From: CAYRGQ01 sp964423925
Lineage (GTDB): Bacteria > Bacteroidota > Bacteroidia > Sphingobacteriales > Sphingobacteriaceae
Length of the DNA: 64,000 nucleotides
Direction of reading: 5' to 3'
Assembly: GCA_964423925.1 (NCBI GenBank)
Contig: CAYRGQ010000001.1
Coordinates: forward strand, 1 to 64,000
The first letter of the stretch is position 1; each line of letters begins with the position of its first letter. The notes under the pieces were generated by a model. It was given only the letters and a program-made list of their open reading frames with translations. It did not search any database and was not told the origin of the DNA. Position numbers and translations under genes: made by a program. Positions 33,211 through 41,018 of the stretch are shown here, in pieces.

Positions 33211-34737
33211 TTAATGCTTGAAGTGACGCACGCCTGTTGTCACCATGGTGATGCCTTTTTGGTTGGCCATGTCCACGGACTCTTTGTCCTTGATGGACCC
33301 GCCGGGCTGCAATACGGCCCCTATACCTGCATCGGCCGCGATTTCTACGCAATCCGGGAAGGGGAAGAAGGCATCCGAAGCCATGGCTGCCCCCTGAAGG
33401 TCGAAGCCGAAATGTGTCGCCTTGGCAATGGCTTGGCGCAGGGCGTCCACACGCGATGTCTGGCCGACGCCGCTCGCGAGCAGCTGCCCGTCTTTCGCCA
33501 GCACGATGGTATTTGATTTCGTGTGCTTAACGATTTTGTTTGCGAAGAAAAGGTCTTCGAGTTCGGAGGCGGTAGGCTTCCGATCGGTCACGGCTTCCAT
33601 TTGGTCCGGACCTTCGATGACACTATCCTTATCCTGCGCGATGACGCCATTGAGCAACGTTTTGATTTGCGTGGCGGGCAGGACGACTTCCTTGCGTTGT
33701 AATAGAATCCGGTTTTTCTTGACTCTCAGGATCTCCAAGGCGTCCGTTGCAAAGCTGGGTGCGATGAGTACCTCAAAGAATAGGTTGTTGATTTCCGCGG
33801 CCGTTGCAGCATCCACTTCACGGTTGCAGATTAGTACGCCACCGAACGCTGACACGGGATCGCCCGCTAGCGCATCGGTCCATGCCTGGGCGAGGGAGGC
33901 ACGGGAGGCCACACCACAAGCATTCGTATGCTTGAGAATGGCGAAAGTGGGTGCGTCAAATTCATCGATTAACGCCACCGCCGCGTCGATATCTACCAGG
34001 TTGTTGTAGGAGAGTTCCTTGCCGTTGAGCTTGTCAAACATGTCGTCCAGCTTTCCGTAGAACACACCTTGCTGGTGCGGGTTTTCGCCATAGCGTAGCA
34101 CTTGCGCACGGAGCTCGCTTTGCTTCAACACGGGCAGTCCCTGGTCTTGGTTGAAATAGTTGAATATAGCCGTGTCGTAATGAGACGATACGTTGAACGC
34201 CTTGGCAGCGAATAGCTTGCGTTGGGCCAAGGTCGTGTGTCCTTCGTTTTCTGTCAGGATTTCTTCCAGTAGCGTATAGTCGTCTTTGGAAGAGATGATG
34301 ACGACATCGTTGAAGTTTTTGGCGGCTGCGCGGATAAGCGAGATTCCGCCAATGTCGATTTTCTCGATGATGTCCTGCTCGCTGGCGCCCGAGGCTACCG
34401 TCTCTTCAAAGGGATATAAATCCACGATGACCAGGTCGATTTCAGGAATGTTGTATTGATCAAGTTGTGCTTTGTCATCAGCCAATGGCCTGCGCGAGAG
34501 TATGCCGCCAAACACGTTGGGGTGTAGGGTTTTAACTCGGCCCCCGAGGATGGAAGGGTATCCGGTCAGGTCTTCCACGCGTTCGACACCCACCCCGAGT
34601 TCCTTAATAAAAGCCTCGGTTCCGCCGGTGGAGTATAACGTGATGCCCAGGCGGTCGAGCAAACGGATTAACGGAGCTAGGTTATCTTTGTAGTAAACTG
34701 ATACTAAGGCATTTTTGATTTTTACGGGATGGCTCAT
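33211..34737 (-). CDS. purH: Bifunctional AICAR formyltransferase / IMP cyclohydrolase
   Basis: 508 aa, family length. The N-terminal methylglyoxal-synthase-like IMP cyclohydrolase domain (about 1-200) begins IKNALVSVYYKDNLAPLIRLLDR, with STGGTEAF and the GRVKTLHPNVFGGIL block; the C-terminal AICARFT domain (about 200-508) contains LRYGENPHQQG, KHTNACGVASR, SAFGGVLICNREVD and SDAFFPFPDCVE. It catalyses the last two steps of IMP synthesis. The first motif reads SVYYKD where many have SVSDKT, a variant common in this phylum. Promoter with a perfect -7 box 22 nt upstream. Confidence 0.97.
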   Translation of the reverse strand: MSHPVKIKNALVSVYYKDNLAPLIRLLDRLGITLYSTGGTEAFIKELGVGVERVEDLTGYPSILGGRVKTLHPNVFGGILSRRPLADDKAQLDQYNIPEIDLVIVDLYPFEETVASGASEQDIIEKIDIGGISLIRAAAKNFNDVVIISSKDDYTLLEEILTENEGHTTLAQRKLFAAKAFNVSSHYDTAIFNYFNQDQGLPVLKQSELRAQVLRYGENPHQQGVFYGKLDDMFDKLNGKELSYNNLVDIDAAVALIDEFDAPTFAILKHTNACGVASRASLAQAWTDALAGDPVSAFGGVLICNREVDAATAAEINNLFFEVLIAPSFATDALEILRVKKNRILLQRKEVVLPATQIKTLLNGVIAQDKDSVIEGPDQMEAVTDRKPTASELEDLFFANKIVKHTKSNTIVLAKDGQLLASGVGQTSRVDALRQAIAKATHFGFDLQGAAMASDAFFPFPDCVEIAADAGIGAVLQPGGSIKDKESVDMANQKGITMVTTGVRHFKH

Positions 34738-34759
34738 TACGTACTTGTTTTAGAAGTCG

Positions 34760-34789
34760 CAAAGATACCATATTTTATGCCCTAGTCAA
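34760..34789 (-). promoter_or_regulatory. Promoter of purH
   Basis: TTG (34789-34787), 19-nt spacer, TATCTTTG (34767-34760), perfect on both boxes. 22 nt upstream of the ATG at 34737. No PUR-box or riboswitch-like structure seen in the short leader. Confidence 0.65.
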
Positions 34790-34838
34790 CCCTATTTCGC
34801 AAATTTGATTAGCGAGAATGCGTTCCCAGGTGGCGATC

Positions 34839-35411
34839 CTACATTTTTTTGAGCAGGTTTTCGATGACTTTCGGATAGTGGAGGTGTTCGAGTTGCTGAC
34901 CCTTAAATTTGATAATCTCAAGCGTGTCGTCGGGCTCGATTTTAAAACGTCCCTGGTAGATCAGCTCGCCCTCATCAAAGTTCTCATTGACGAAATGGAT
35001 GGATATGCCCGATTCCTCGTCCTTGTTTTCCAAAACCGCGCGGTGCACCCGGTCGCCATACATGCCTTTTCCACCGTATTTGGGTAATAGCGACGGGTGG
35101 ATATTGATAATTTGATTGGGATAGGCTTTCAGTAAGTTGTCGGGCACGAGCCATAGGAATCCCGCCAGCACGACCAAGTCGATTTTAAGTCTGTTGAGCA
35201 GGCGTACGATCTCGTCCGATTCATAAAACTCCTGCCGGTCGAATACGTGGGTGGGTACCTCGAAGTTGTCTGCCCGCTGCAAAACAAAGGCTTCTGCATG
35301 GTTTGACAGTACTAAAGCGACTTCGGCTTCATCGTGGTACTTAAAATGTTCCATGATTTTCTGGGCGTTCGAACCCGATCCGGAGGCAAAAATGGCAATT
35401 CTCTTTTTCAC
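34839..35411 (-). CDS. purN: Phosphoribosylglycinamide formyltransferase
   Basis: 190 aa from a GTG at 35411. The conserved start KKRIAIFASGSGSNAQ follows directly; longer frames begin at TTG 35456 inside a -7 promoter box and lack similarity to the family, so they were rejected. Visible features: LVVLAGFLWLVPDNLL, NIHPSLLPKYGGKGMYG with catalytic Asn-His-Asp geometry, and HFVNENFDEGELIYQ. It transfers formyl from 10-formyl-THF to GAR in purine synthesis. Same strand as purH, 101 nt upstream of it, with a separate promoter for purH. Confidence 0.9.
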   Translation of the reverse strand: MKKRIAIFASGSGSNAQKIMEHFKYHDEAEVALVLSNHAEAFVLQRADNFEVPTHVFDRQEFYESDEIVRLLNRLKIDLVVLAGFLWLVPDNLLKAYPNQIINIHPSLLPKYGGKGMYGDRVHRAVLENKDEESGISIHFVNENFDEGELIYQGRFKIEPDDTLEIIKFKGQQLEHLHYPKVIENLLKKM

Positions 35412-35453
35412 GTCTATTGTTAAAACTTTTGGGGCCACATGGCTGATCGTCTT

Positions 35454-35461
35454 CAAACATA
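35454..35461 (-). promoter_or_regulatory. Promoter -7 box of purN
   Basis: TATGTTTG, a perfect TAnnTTTG, 42 nt upstream of the GTG at 35411. It coincides with the longer in-frame candidate starts, which argues against them. Confidence 0.45.
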
Positions 35462-35652
35462 ATTAAAATTATTCTTTTGGGGGTGTTCGGATTTCACAAG
35501 GAGCGATGGCGCGCCGATACCGGTGGCAAGGCAGCCCGTAAGGTTGTATTGGAATTGGGGAGAGCAATCCGAACGTCGCGCGGCGCGCGTTTCCTTCACC
35601 TGCGGGGCTGCTGTGTCAAAAATATGACGCAAGTAGCGCTAGATTCCCCCCG

Positions 35653-35679
35653 TTGGTAACCTAAAAATTATTACTTTTG
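35653..35679 (+). promoter_or_regulatory. Promoter of the nusB gene
   Basis: TTG (35653-35655), 16-nt spacer, TACTTTTG (35672-35679). The -7 box is perfect; the spacing is one nt short of the usual range. Leaves about a 70-nt leader before the ATG at 35755. Confidence 0.5.
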
Positions 35680-35754
35680 TCGGCTCAACGGTTTATTAAT
35701 GCCGATTGTCCTACTAGGGCAGGGGCATCCAGGAAATAGTTCTTTGAACATTAT

Positions 35755-36705
35755 ATGCTAAACAGAAGACATCTACGGGTAAAAGTGTTGCAGACCTTAT
35801 ATGCATACCATCTCTCCGAAAACAAAGACGTGAAGGATTTCGAGAAGAAATTGCTGAAAAGCGTCGACTCGGTCAACGAGATGTACATTTGGACGCTTGC
35901 CCTGTTAGACGAAGTGTCGGACTACGTGCTGGTGGATGCCGATGAGCGCAAGAACAAATACCTACCCACAGAGCAGGACTTGGAAGCGGACACGAAGCTG
36001 AGTACCAACACGTTTATCGAATCGTTGCGTGCCAACGCGGATTATCGGGATGCCGTTAAGCGCTATCGAGTTTCCTGGTCGTTTGACCCGGAGATCGTAC
36101 GTTCGATTTTCGCGCAGCTCCGCAGTACCGACGAATACGCAAGCTACGTGGCCTCAACCGATCGGTCCATTGCTAGCGAAAAGGATATCATCAAATTTGT
36201 CTTCAAGCGGCTGATTCTCAAGATTCCGGCTATCGAGCAAGCGTTCGAGGAGAAATTCCTCAATTGGCCCGTAGACAAGGAAGTATTGCAGGCCTTGGTG
36301 GCCAAGACGTTTAAGAATTTCAGCAGTGAGAACCCTGCGCAGAACAAATTGGCCGACTTGACACCCGATTGGCCGGAAGACCGCATCTTCATCTTGGATT
36401 TGTTTGCGCATACGGTACGCCACCGCGAAGCACACCAGAAATTAATCGCCGACAAGACAAAAAACTGGGATGCCGAACGCATCGCCTTATTAGACACCAT
36501 CCTGATGCAGATGGCACTGACCGAGCTGATGCACTTTCCGTCAATTCCGGTGAAGGTGACGATTAACGAGTATATTGACATTTCCAAAGTGTACAGCACG
36601 GCGAAAAGCAGTACGTTCATTAATGGCGTATTAGACAAGATATTGGGGGAGTTGCAGGCCGCGGGTCGCATCTTCAAGCAAGGGAGGGGTTTGGTGGAAC
36701 GCTAG
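35755..36705 (+). CDS. nusB: Transcription antitermination factor NusB (long form)
   Basis: 316 aa, more than twice the E. coli length. The N-terminal portion begins MLNRRHLRVKVLQTLYAYHLSENKD, and the C-terminal 150 residues carry the NusB fold end: WDAERIALLDTILMQMALTEL, IPVKVTINEYIDISKVYSTAKSSTFINGVLDKIL. The extra middle helical domain is common in Bacteroidota. With NusE it binds boxA RNA in rRNA antitermination. It heads a plus-strand run: nusB, DUF1573, yajC, ybbR, coaE, MBL exonuclease. Confidence 0.92.
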   Translation: MLNRRHLRVKVLQTLYAYHLSENKDVKDFEKKLLKSVDSVNEMYIWTLALLDEVSDYVLVDADERKNKYLPTEQDLEADTKLSTNTFIESLRANADYRDAVKRYRVSWSFDPEIVRSIFAQLRSTDEYASYVASTDRSIASEKDIIKFVFKRLILKIPAIEQAFEEKFLNWPVDKEVLQALVAKTFKNFSSENPAQNKLADLTPDWPEDRIFILDLFAHTVRHREAHQKLIADKTKNWDAERIALLDTILMQMALTELMHFPSIPVKVTINEYIDISKVYSTAKSSTFINGVLDKILGELQAAGRIFKQGRGLVER

Positions 36706-36755
36706 CGGTCGCCCGAGTGTTAATTACGTACAAGATAATACAAAACAGATAGAAC

Positions 36756-37232
36756 ATGAAAAATATCAGATTTATCGCGACACTGCTTGTTGGGGCGAGC
36801 TTGCTGTTTGCCTGCGGTTCTAACACTGAGCAGAGCACCGAAACTACGCAAGAACTGCCCCTGACCAAGCAAGGCCAACAACCCGTAGCACAGCATGTGA
36901 TTCCGGTAGGCGTCGAAGATCAGCCCATTCTGACGTTTGAGTCGGATTCGTTCAATTTCGGGACGGTCAAGGTCGGGGAGATCGTCGAGCACGAGTTTAC
37001 ACTCACCAACACCGGGGAGGCTCCGCTAATCATCTCGAACGTGCACGCATCCTGCGGCTGCACCACGCCCGACTACTCGAAGGCGCCCATCGCGCCTGGA
37101 GAGAAGGGTATGGTCAAGGTCCGTTTTGACAGCAATGGTCAAATGGGCAATCAGCACAAGATCGTCACCGTGACTTCTAACGCCGTGGAAAAAAACACCC
37201 TGCTCCATGTGCGTGGCGAAGTGGTGCGTTAA
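36756..37232 (+). CDS. DUF1573 lipoprotein (Ig-like)
   Basis: 158 aa. Lipoprotein signal MKNIRFIATLLVGASLLFAC (lipobox LLFAC, Cys at about 20), a short linker, and one DUF1573 ASH-like beta-sandwich: FESDSFNFGTVKVGEIVEHEF, NTGEAPLIISNVHASCGCTTPDY, APGEKGMVKVRFDSNGQMG. The CGC motif is characteristic. Function unknown; probably an outer-membrane or periplasmic scaffold. 50 nt after nusB and 39 nt before yajC, a conserved Bacteroidota gene order. Confidence 0.9.
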   Translation: MKNIRFIATLLVGASLLFACGSNTEQSTETTQELPLTKQGQQPVAQHVIPVGVEDQPILTFESDSFNFGTVKVGEIVEHEFTLTNTGEAPLIISNVHASCGCTTPDYSKAPIAPGEKGMVKVRFDSNGQMGNQHKIVTVTSNAVEKNTLLHVRGEVVR

Positions 37233-37271
37233 GAAAGTTCACTGCGAATAATTTATCATCAATCAACAATA

Positions 37272-37592
37272 ATGACAACAACCATTCTATTACAAGCACA
37301 AGGTGGCGGTATGCAGACCTTTATCTTCATGGGCCTGATCATCGTGATTTTTTACTTTTTCATGATTCGCCCTCAACAACGAAAGATTAAGGAACACAAG
37401 AAATACGTGGAAGAGCTTAAGCCCAATGACCGCGTAGTGACGACCGCAGGCATTCACGGTCGCATTGTGGAAGTAGGCGACACGACGTTCTTGGTAGACG
37501 TGGGCTCAGGCACGAAAATCCGCTTTGACAAGACAGCTATTTCGCTGGAAGCGTCCAAAGCCCTGAACACAGCAGGCACCGACGCCAAGTAA
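37272..37592 (+). CDS. yajC: Preprotein translocase accessory subunit YajC
   Basis: 106 aa. One transmembrane helix (about 14-33, MQTFIFMGLIIVIFYFFMIRP) followed by the conserved cytoplasmic part QQRKIKEHKKYVEELKPNDRVVTTAGIHGRIVEVGD. It associates with SecDF in the Sec translocon. The family length is 80-120 aa. Followed by an intrinsic terminator, so the following ybbR gene has its own promoter. Confidence 0.93.
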   Translation: MTTTILLQAQGGGMQTFIFMGLIIVIFYFFMIRPQQRKIKEHKKYVEELKPNDRVVTTAGIHGRIVEVGDTTFLVDVGSGTKIRFDKTAISLEASKALNTAGTDAK

Positions 37593-37614
37593 GCGTCCGT
37601 AAACATAACGCATA

Positions 37615-37676
37615 AGACCGGTATGCCGGGCTGCCGCAACACTAGCGGTGTCCTCCATGCCGGTTTTTTGTTTTTA
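37615..37676 (+). terminator. Intrinsic terminator after yajC
   Basis: ACCGGTATG (37617-37625) pairs with CATGCCGGT (37656-37664, one G-T pair); an inner CCGC/GCGG adds structure, then TTTTTTGTTTTT follows. Confidence 0.7.
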
Positions 37677-37698
37677 CGCGCGGGCGTCTGGTGCGATA

Positions 37699-37729
37699 TT
37701 GGAATTGAAGGCCGGATTAACTAGTTTTG
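37699..37729 (+). promoter_or_regulatory. Promoter of ybbR, 7 nt from the start codon
   Basis: TTG (37699-37701), 20-nt spacer, TAGTTTTG (37722-37729), perfect on both boxes. Only 7 nt separate the box from the ATG at 37737, so the transcript likely starts at or just before the start codon. Confidence 0.6.
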
Positions 37730-37736
37730 TTCACGT

Positions 37737-38675
37737 ATGCCCCTTAACAAAACCCAGAAGCGCAAGCTTAGCATCTTTGTCCGATGTCTCATCTTTTCGG
37801 CTATCGCCTGGGTGTTGTTTGCCACCGCAAACCATTATACCGATGCTCGGCAGATGCAATTACGGTACGTCAAAATGCCACAGGATAAGGCGTTTCATCC
37901 GCTGCAATCCGATACAGCGACTGTGTACGTCGAAATGACGGGCTGGCAATATTTGATGAGTTCCTTTCGCAAGCAGACGCGGCAGTTGGAGGTAGACCTC
38001 ACCGGCCTAGGCAAACGCAATTGGGTAGCGCTATCCGAGCAGTATGAGTTTATCTCCAGCCAGTTTCCGGCCAGTCACCGCGTGGTATCCATTACTCCGG
38101 ACACCCTGTTTTTCGATTTTTCCAACCAAACGGAGCGTAAGGTAGCCGTGGTGCCTTTGTACGACCTCCAATTCAAAAAGCAATACGGCATCATCGACGA
38201 AATTAGCGTTTCGCCACAGTACGTGACCATCACCGGTCCGCTGGAGGACGTGGTGAAAATCGATGGCTGGGAGACCGATACCATCCGTGCCAGCGCGGTC
38301 GATCGCACGCTGACGGCCCACGTTCTGCTGAACAACCACCAGCGGGCCAACATCAACGTGTATCCCACCGCGGTGAACGTCACCATTCCGGTGGGTGAGA
38401 TGACAGAAAAAATTATCGAGGTGCCCATAAAAGTCGAAAATGCCAGCGAGTTTAGCTCGGTGAAGCTCTTGCCGGGCAAAGTCAAGCTGACCATCATGGT
38501 ATCTTTACGCGATTACTCGCGCATTTCGGTCGGAAATTTTGAAGCGGTGGTCAACATGGAAGACTGGGTAGAACGCGGTGTCAAGGACCTCCCGGTACTT
38601 ATCACGCGGAAGCCAGACTACTGTCAGCTGGTTAAGGTCGAACCGCAAAACGTTCACTTTTTTGTCCGAAAATAA
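37737..38675 (+). CDS. YbbR-like domain protein
   Basis: 312 aa. A membrane-anchoring segment at about 14-33 (FVRCLIFSAIAWVLFATANHY) is followed by YbbR repeats, recognised by strands such as TERKVAVVPLYDLQFKKQYG, PQYVTITGPLEDVVKIDGWETD and VNVTIPVGEMTEKIIEVPIKVEN. YbbR/CdaR in Firmicutes regulates the diadenylate cyclase CdaA; in Bacteroidota the gene is unlinked to cdaA here, so a c-di-AMP role is not shown. The stop overlaps the coaE start by one base. Confidence 0.85.
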   Translation: MPLNKTQKRKLSIFVRCLIFSAIAWVLFATANHYTDARQMQLRYVKMPQDKAFHPLQSDTATVYVEMTGWQYLMSSFRKQTRQLEVDLTGLGKRNWVALSEQYEFISSQFPASHRVVSITPDTLFFDFSNQTERKVAVVPLYDLQFKKQYGIIDEISVSPQYVTITGPLEDVVKIDGWETDTIRASAVDRTLTAHVLLNNHQRANINVYPTAVNVTIPVGEMTEKIIEVPIKVENASEFSSVKLLPGKVKLTIMVSLRDYSRISVGNFEAVVNMEDWVERGVKDLPVLITRKPDYCQLVKVEPQNVHFFVRK

Positions 38676-39259
38676 TGCGTAAAATAGGGGTTACAGGTGG
38701 GATTGGCAGTGGCAAGACTACGGTGTGCGGTATTTTTCGGGCGCTCGGTATTCCGGTGTACGATGCCGATAAGGAAGCCAAGAAACTGATGATTACCCAC
38801 GAGGGATTGGTACGCGCGGTGAAGCTCGCGTTCGGTGAGGAAGCGTACGATACCGTTGGCCAGCTCAATCGGCAATATTTGGCCTCCCGTGTTTTCAACG
38901 ATGAGGCCGCACTAGCTCAATTGAATGCAATCGTCCATCCGGTGGTCATCCAGGCGGCCAACGACTGGGCGGAAGCACAAGACGCACCGTATGCCGTTAA
39001 GGAAGCCGCCCTGCTTTTCCAAAGTGGGTCGTACGTACATAATGACTTTAATATCGTCGTCGCAGCCCCGGACGCGCTGCGAATCAGTCGTGTGATCGGA
39101 CGCGATGGTACGACCGAAGCCCAGGTCCGCGCGAGGATGGATAAACAAATGCCGCAGGAAGAACAAATTGCCAGAGCCGATTTCGTTGTCTGGAACGACG
39201 GCGTCCATGCCCTCATTCCACAGGTATTGGAACTGGATCGAAAATTCCGAACTCCATGA
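38675..39259 (+). CDS. coaE: Dephospho-CoA kinase
   Basis: 194 aa, family length. P-loop GVTGGIGSGKTTV at residues 5-17; the YDADKEAKKL and LNAIVHPVV segments and the KEAALLFQSG region are typical. It phosphorylates the 3'-OH of dephospho-CoA, the last step of coenzyme A synthesis. It overlaps ybbR by 1 nt and the next gene by 4 nt (ATGA), so the three are translationally coupled. Confidence 0.95.
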   Translation: MRKIGVTGGIGSGKTTVCGIFRALGIPVYDADKEAKKLMITHEGLVRAVKLAFGEEAYDTVGQLNRQYLASRVFNDEAALAQLNAIVHPVVIQAANDWAEAQDAPYAVKEAALLFQSGSYVHNDFNIVVAAPDALRISRVIGRDGTTEAQVRARMDKQMPQEEQIARADFVVWNDGVHALIPQVLELDRKFRTP

Positions 39260-40221
39260 GCGAGGGAGTGATACTGCCGGATTTTCTGGTGTGCCGGCCC
39301 GAGGGGGGCTACTATTGCCGTTACGGTAATTTCTTTATTGACCCGAAGCTGCCTGTTCAGACCGCGCTCGTGTCCCATGCCCATGGCGACCACGCGACAC
39401 CTGGCCACGGGCAAATATGCGCTACCCCCGCCACGGTCGCATTCATGGCCCATCGGTTTAAACGGCAGCATGCTAATACGTATCGGACGATTTCTTTTGG
39501 CGAGCCATTTCCAGTCGGCGGGGTGGAGGTCACCTTTCTTCCTGCCGGACATATTCTCGGGTCAGCGCAAATTCTCATGGGCTACCAGGGTGTGCGTTAT
39601 CTGTATACGGGAGACTATAAAATGCAGGAAGACGCCACATGCGAACCGTTGCAGACCGTAGCGGCGGACGTTTTGGTAACGGAAAGCACCTTTGCGAACC
39701 CCGAGGTGCGCCATCCCGATCCCGTAGAGCAAATCGAGCAACTGAACGCGACATCTCATAATATCTTGCTGGGTGCCTATGCACTGGGGAAGGCGCAGCG
39801 CCTTACTTGGCTCATCAACCGATATTGTCCGCAGAAAGAGGTGCTGCTGCACCATAATATCCTGCCTCTGCACGGGATCTATCGCCAACAGGGCATTTCG
39901 GACCTACGCTACTTGCCATATGACCGGAAGGCCATGAAGGCGCCCAATCAGGATAAAATCTACATGGTACCGCCGATGACCTTCAACAGTTATTATCGGG
40001 CGACCAACGTATTGCGGGTGTTCGCCTCAGGTTGGCAGCGCCTCCATCGGCAAAATGACATGGAACTCTATATCTCCGACCATGTGGATTGGTCGGAAAT
40101 CCTGCAATTCGTCGACAAAGTACGGCCACGTGAGATATGGACGGTACACGGAGATGGCCGGCATTTGAAGGCACATTATCACGGTCGCATCGAGGTGCGG
40201 AATTTGTTGGTTGATAGTTAG
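39256..40221 (+). CDS. MBL-fold exonuclease (mRNA 3'-end processing factor family)
   Basis: 321 aa. The metallo-beta-lactamase motif is SHAHGDHA at about 38-45; further ligands lie at PAGHILGSA, LYTGDYK and the C-terminal beta-CASP-like part (ELYISDHVDWSEILQFV, WTVHGDG). Bacterial members of this group often work with an ATP-dependent DNA ligase in double-strand break or ligation tasks; no ligase is adjacent here. The ATG overlaps the coaE stop. An active nuclease is plausible from the intact ligands. Confidence 0.85.
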   Translation: MSEGVILPDFLVCRPEGGYYCRYGNFFIDPKLPVQTALVSHAHGDHATPGHGQICATPATVAFMAHRFKRQHANTYRTISFGEPFPVGGVEVTFLPAGHILGSAQILMGYQGVRYLYTGDYKMQEDATCEPLQTVAADVLVTESTFANPEVRHPDPVEQIEQLNATSHNILLGAYALGKAQRLTWLINRYCPQKEVLLHHNILPLHGIYRQQGISDLRYLPYDRKAMKAPNQDKIYMVPPMTFNSYYRATNVLRVFASGWQRLHRQNDMELYISDHVDWSEILQFVDKVRPREIWTVHGDGRHLKAHYHGRIEVRNLLVDS

Positions 40222-40248
40222 GTCCTGAGGTTCGTCTTGTAGCTTGAT

Positions 40249-40986
40249 TTAAACGGACTCGAGTATGACCGCAAGGCCGGTGGCAAGCGCCGCACCGATC
40301 AATGGTCCCACCACAGGTACCCATGCATATGAACCGTTAAAAGACGCCTTGTTTGAGATAGGCAGGATGGCATGCACAATGCGCGGGCCTAAGTCGCGCG
40401 CGGGATTAATCGCGTATCCGGTGGTTCCACCCAACGCCAGACCGATAACCCACACTACGAAGGCAACGGGGATAGCGCCGATCGATCCCAACCCGATGGG
40501 TGTGGCGGTGTCGCCGCCCAACTCGGCTTCCTTAAAATAGAATACTGCGAAAATCAGCACAAACGTGCCGACGATTTCACTGACGAGGTTAATCGGTAGG
40601 TTCCGGATGGCTGGGGCCGTGCAGAACACGGCTTGTTTGAGGGCGGGGTCTCCGGTCCGAGCAAAATGGTCCTTGTAGACCAACCAGACCACCGAGGCAC
40701 CGATCATGGCGCCAATAAACTGTGCCGCTACATAGCTTAGGGAATCGGCAAGCGCCAAATTGCCCGCCAAATACATTGCCAGTGTAACTGCGGGGTTGAG
40801 GTGCGCACCACTGTAGGGTCCAGCGATCACCACGCCCACGAATACACCAAGGGCCCACGCCGTCGTGATGACGATCCAGCCGCCGCCGTGTCCTTTCGTG
40901 TCATCGAGTAAGACATTGGCCACCACGCCACCACCTAATAGAATAAGGATCGACGTACCGATTAATTCTGCGATAAAAGGAGTCAT
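40249..40986 (-). CDS. glpF: Aquaglyceroporin, glycerol uptake facilitator
   Basis: 245 aa, MIP family with six membrane helices. The two NPA pore loops are GAHLNPAVT and GYAINPARDLGPR; the Asp after the second NPAR and the overall match to GlpF indicate glycerol permeability rather than a pure water channel. It is the last gene of the glpD-glpK-glpF cluster, 32 nt after glpK. Confidence 0.95.
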   Translation of the reverse strand: MTPFIAELIGTSILILLGGGVVANVLLDDTKGHGGGWIVITTAWALGVFVGVVIAGPYSGAHLNPAVTLAMYLAGNLALADSLSYVAAQFIGAMIGASVVWLVYKDHFARTGDPALKQAVFCTAPAIRNLPINLVSEIVGTFVLIFAVFYFKEAELGGDTATPIGLGSIGAIPVAFVVWVIGLALGGTTGYAINPARDLGPRIVHAILPISNKASFNGSYAWVPVVGPLIGAALATGLAVILESV

Positions 40987-41018
40987 TTTAATCGTAATTT
41001 AGGTTAGTATGAGAGATA

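Noticed and set aside
34839..35456. Longer purN start at 35456
   Set aside because: That start is a TTG inside a perfect TATGTTTG promoter box; the GTG at 35411 gives the family's normal N-terminus.
35477..35659. 60-codon plus-strand ORF upstream of nusB
   Set aside because: Arg-rich, no recognised family, followed by the nusB promoter; probably non-coding.
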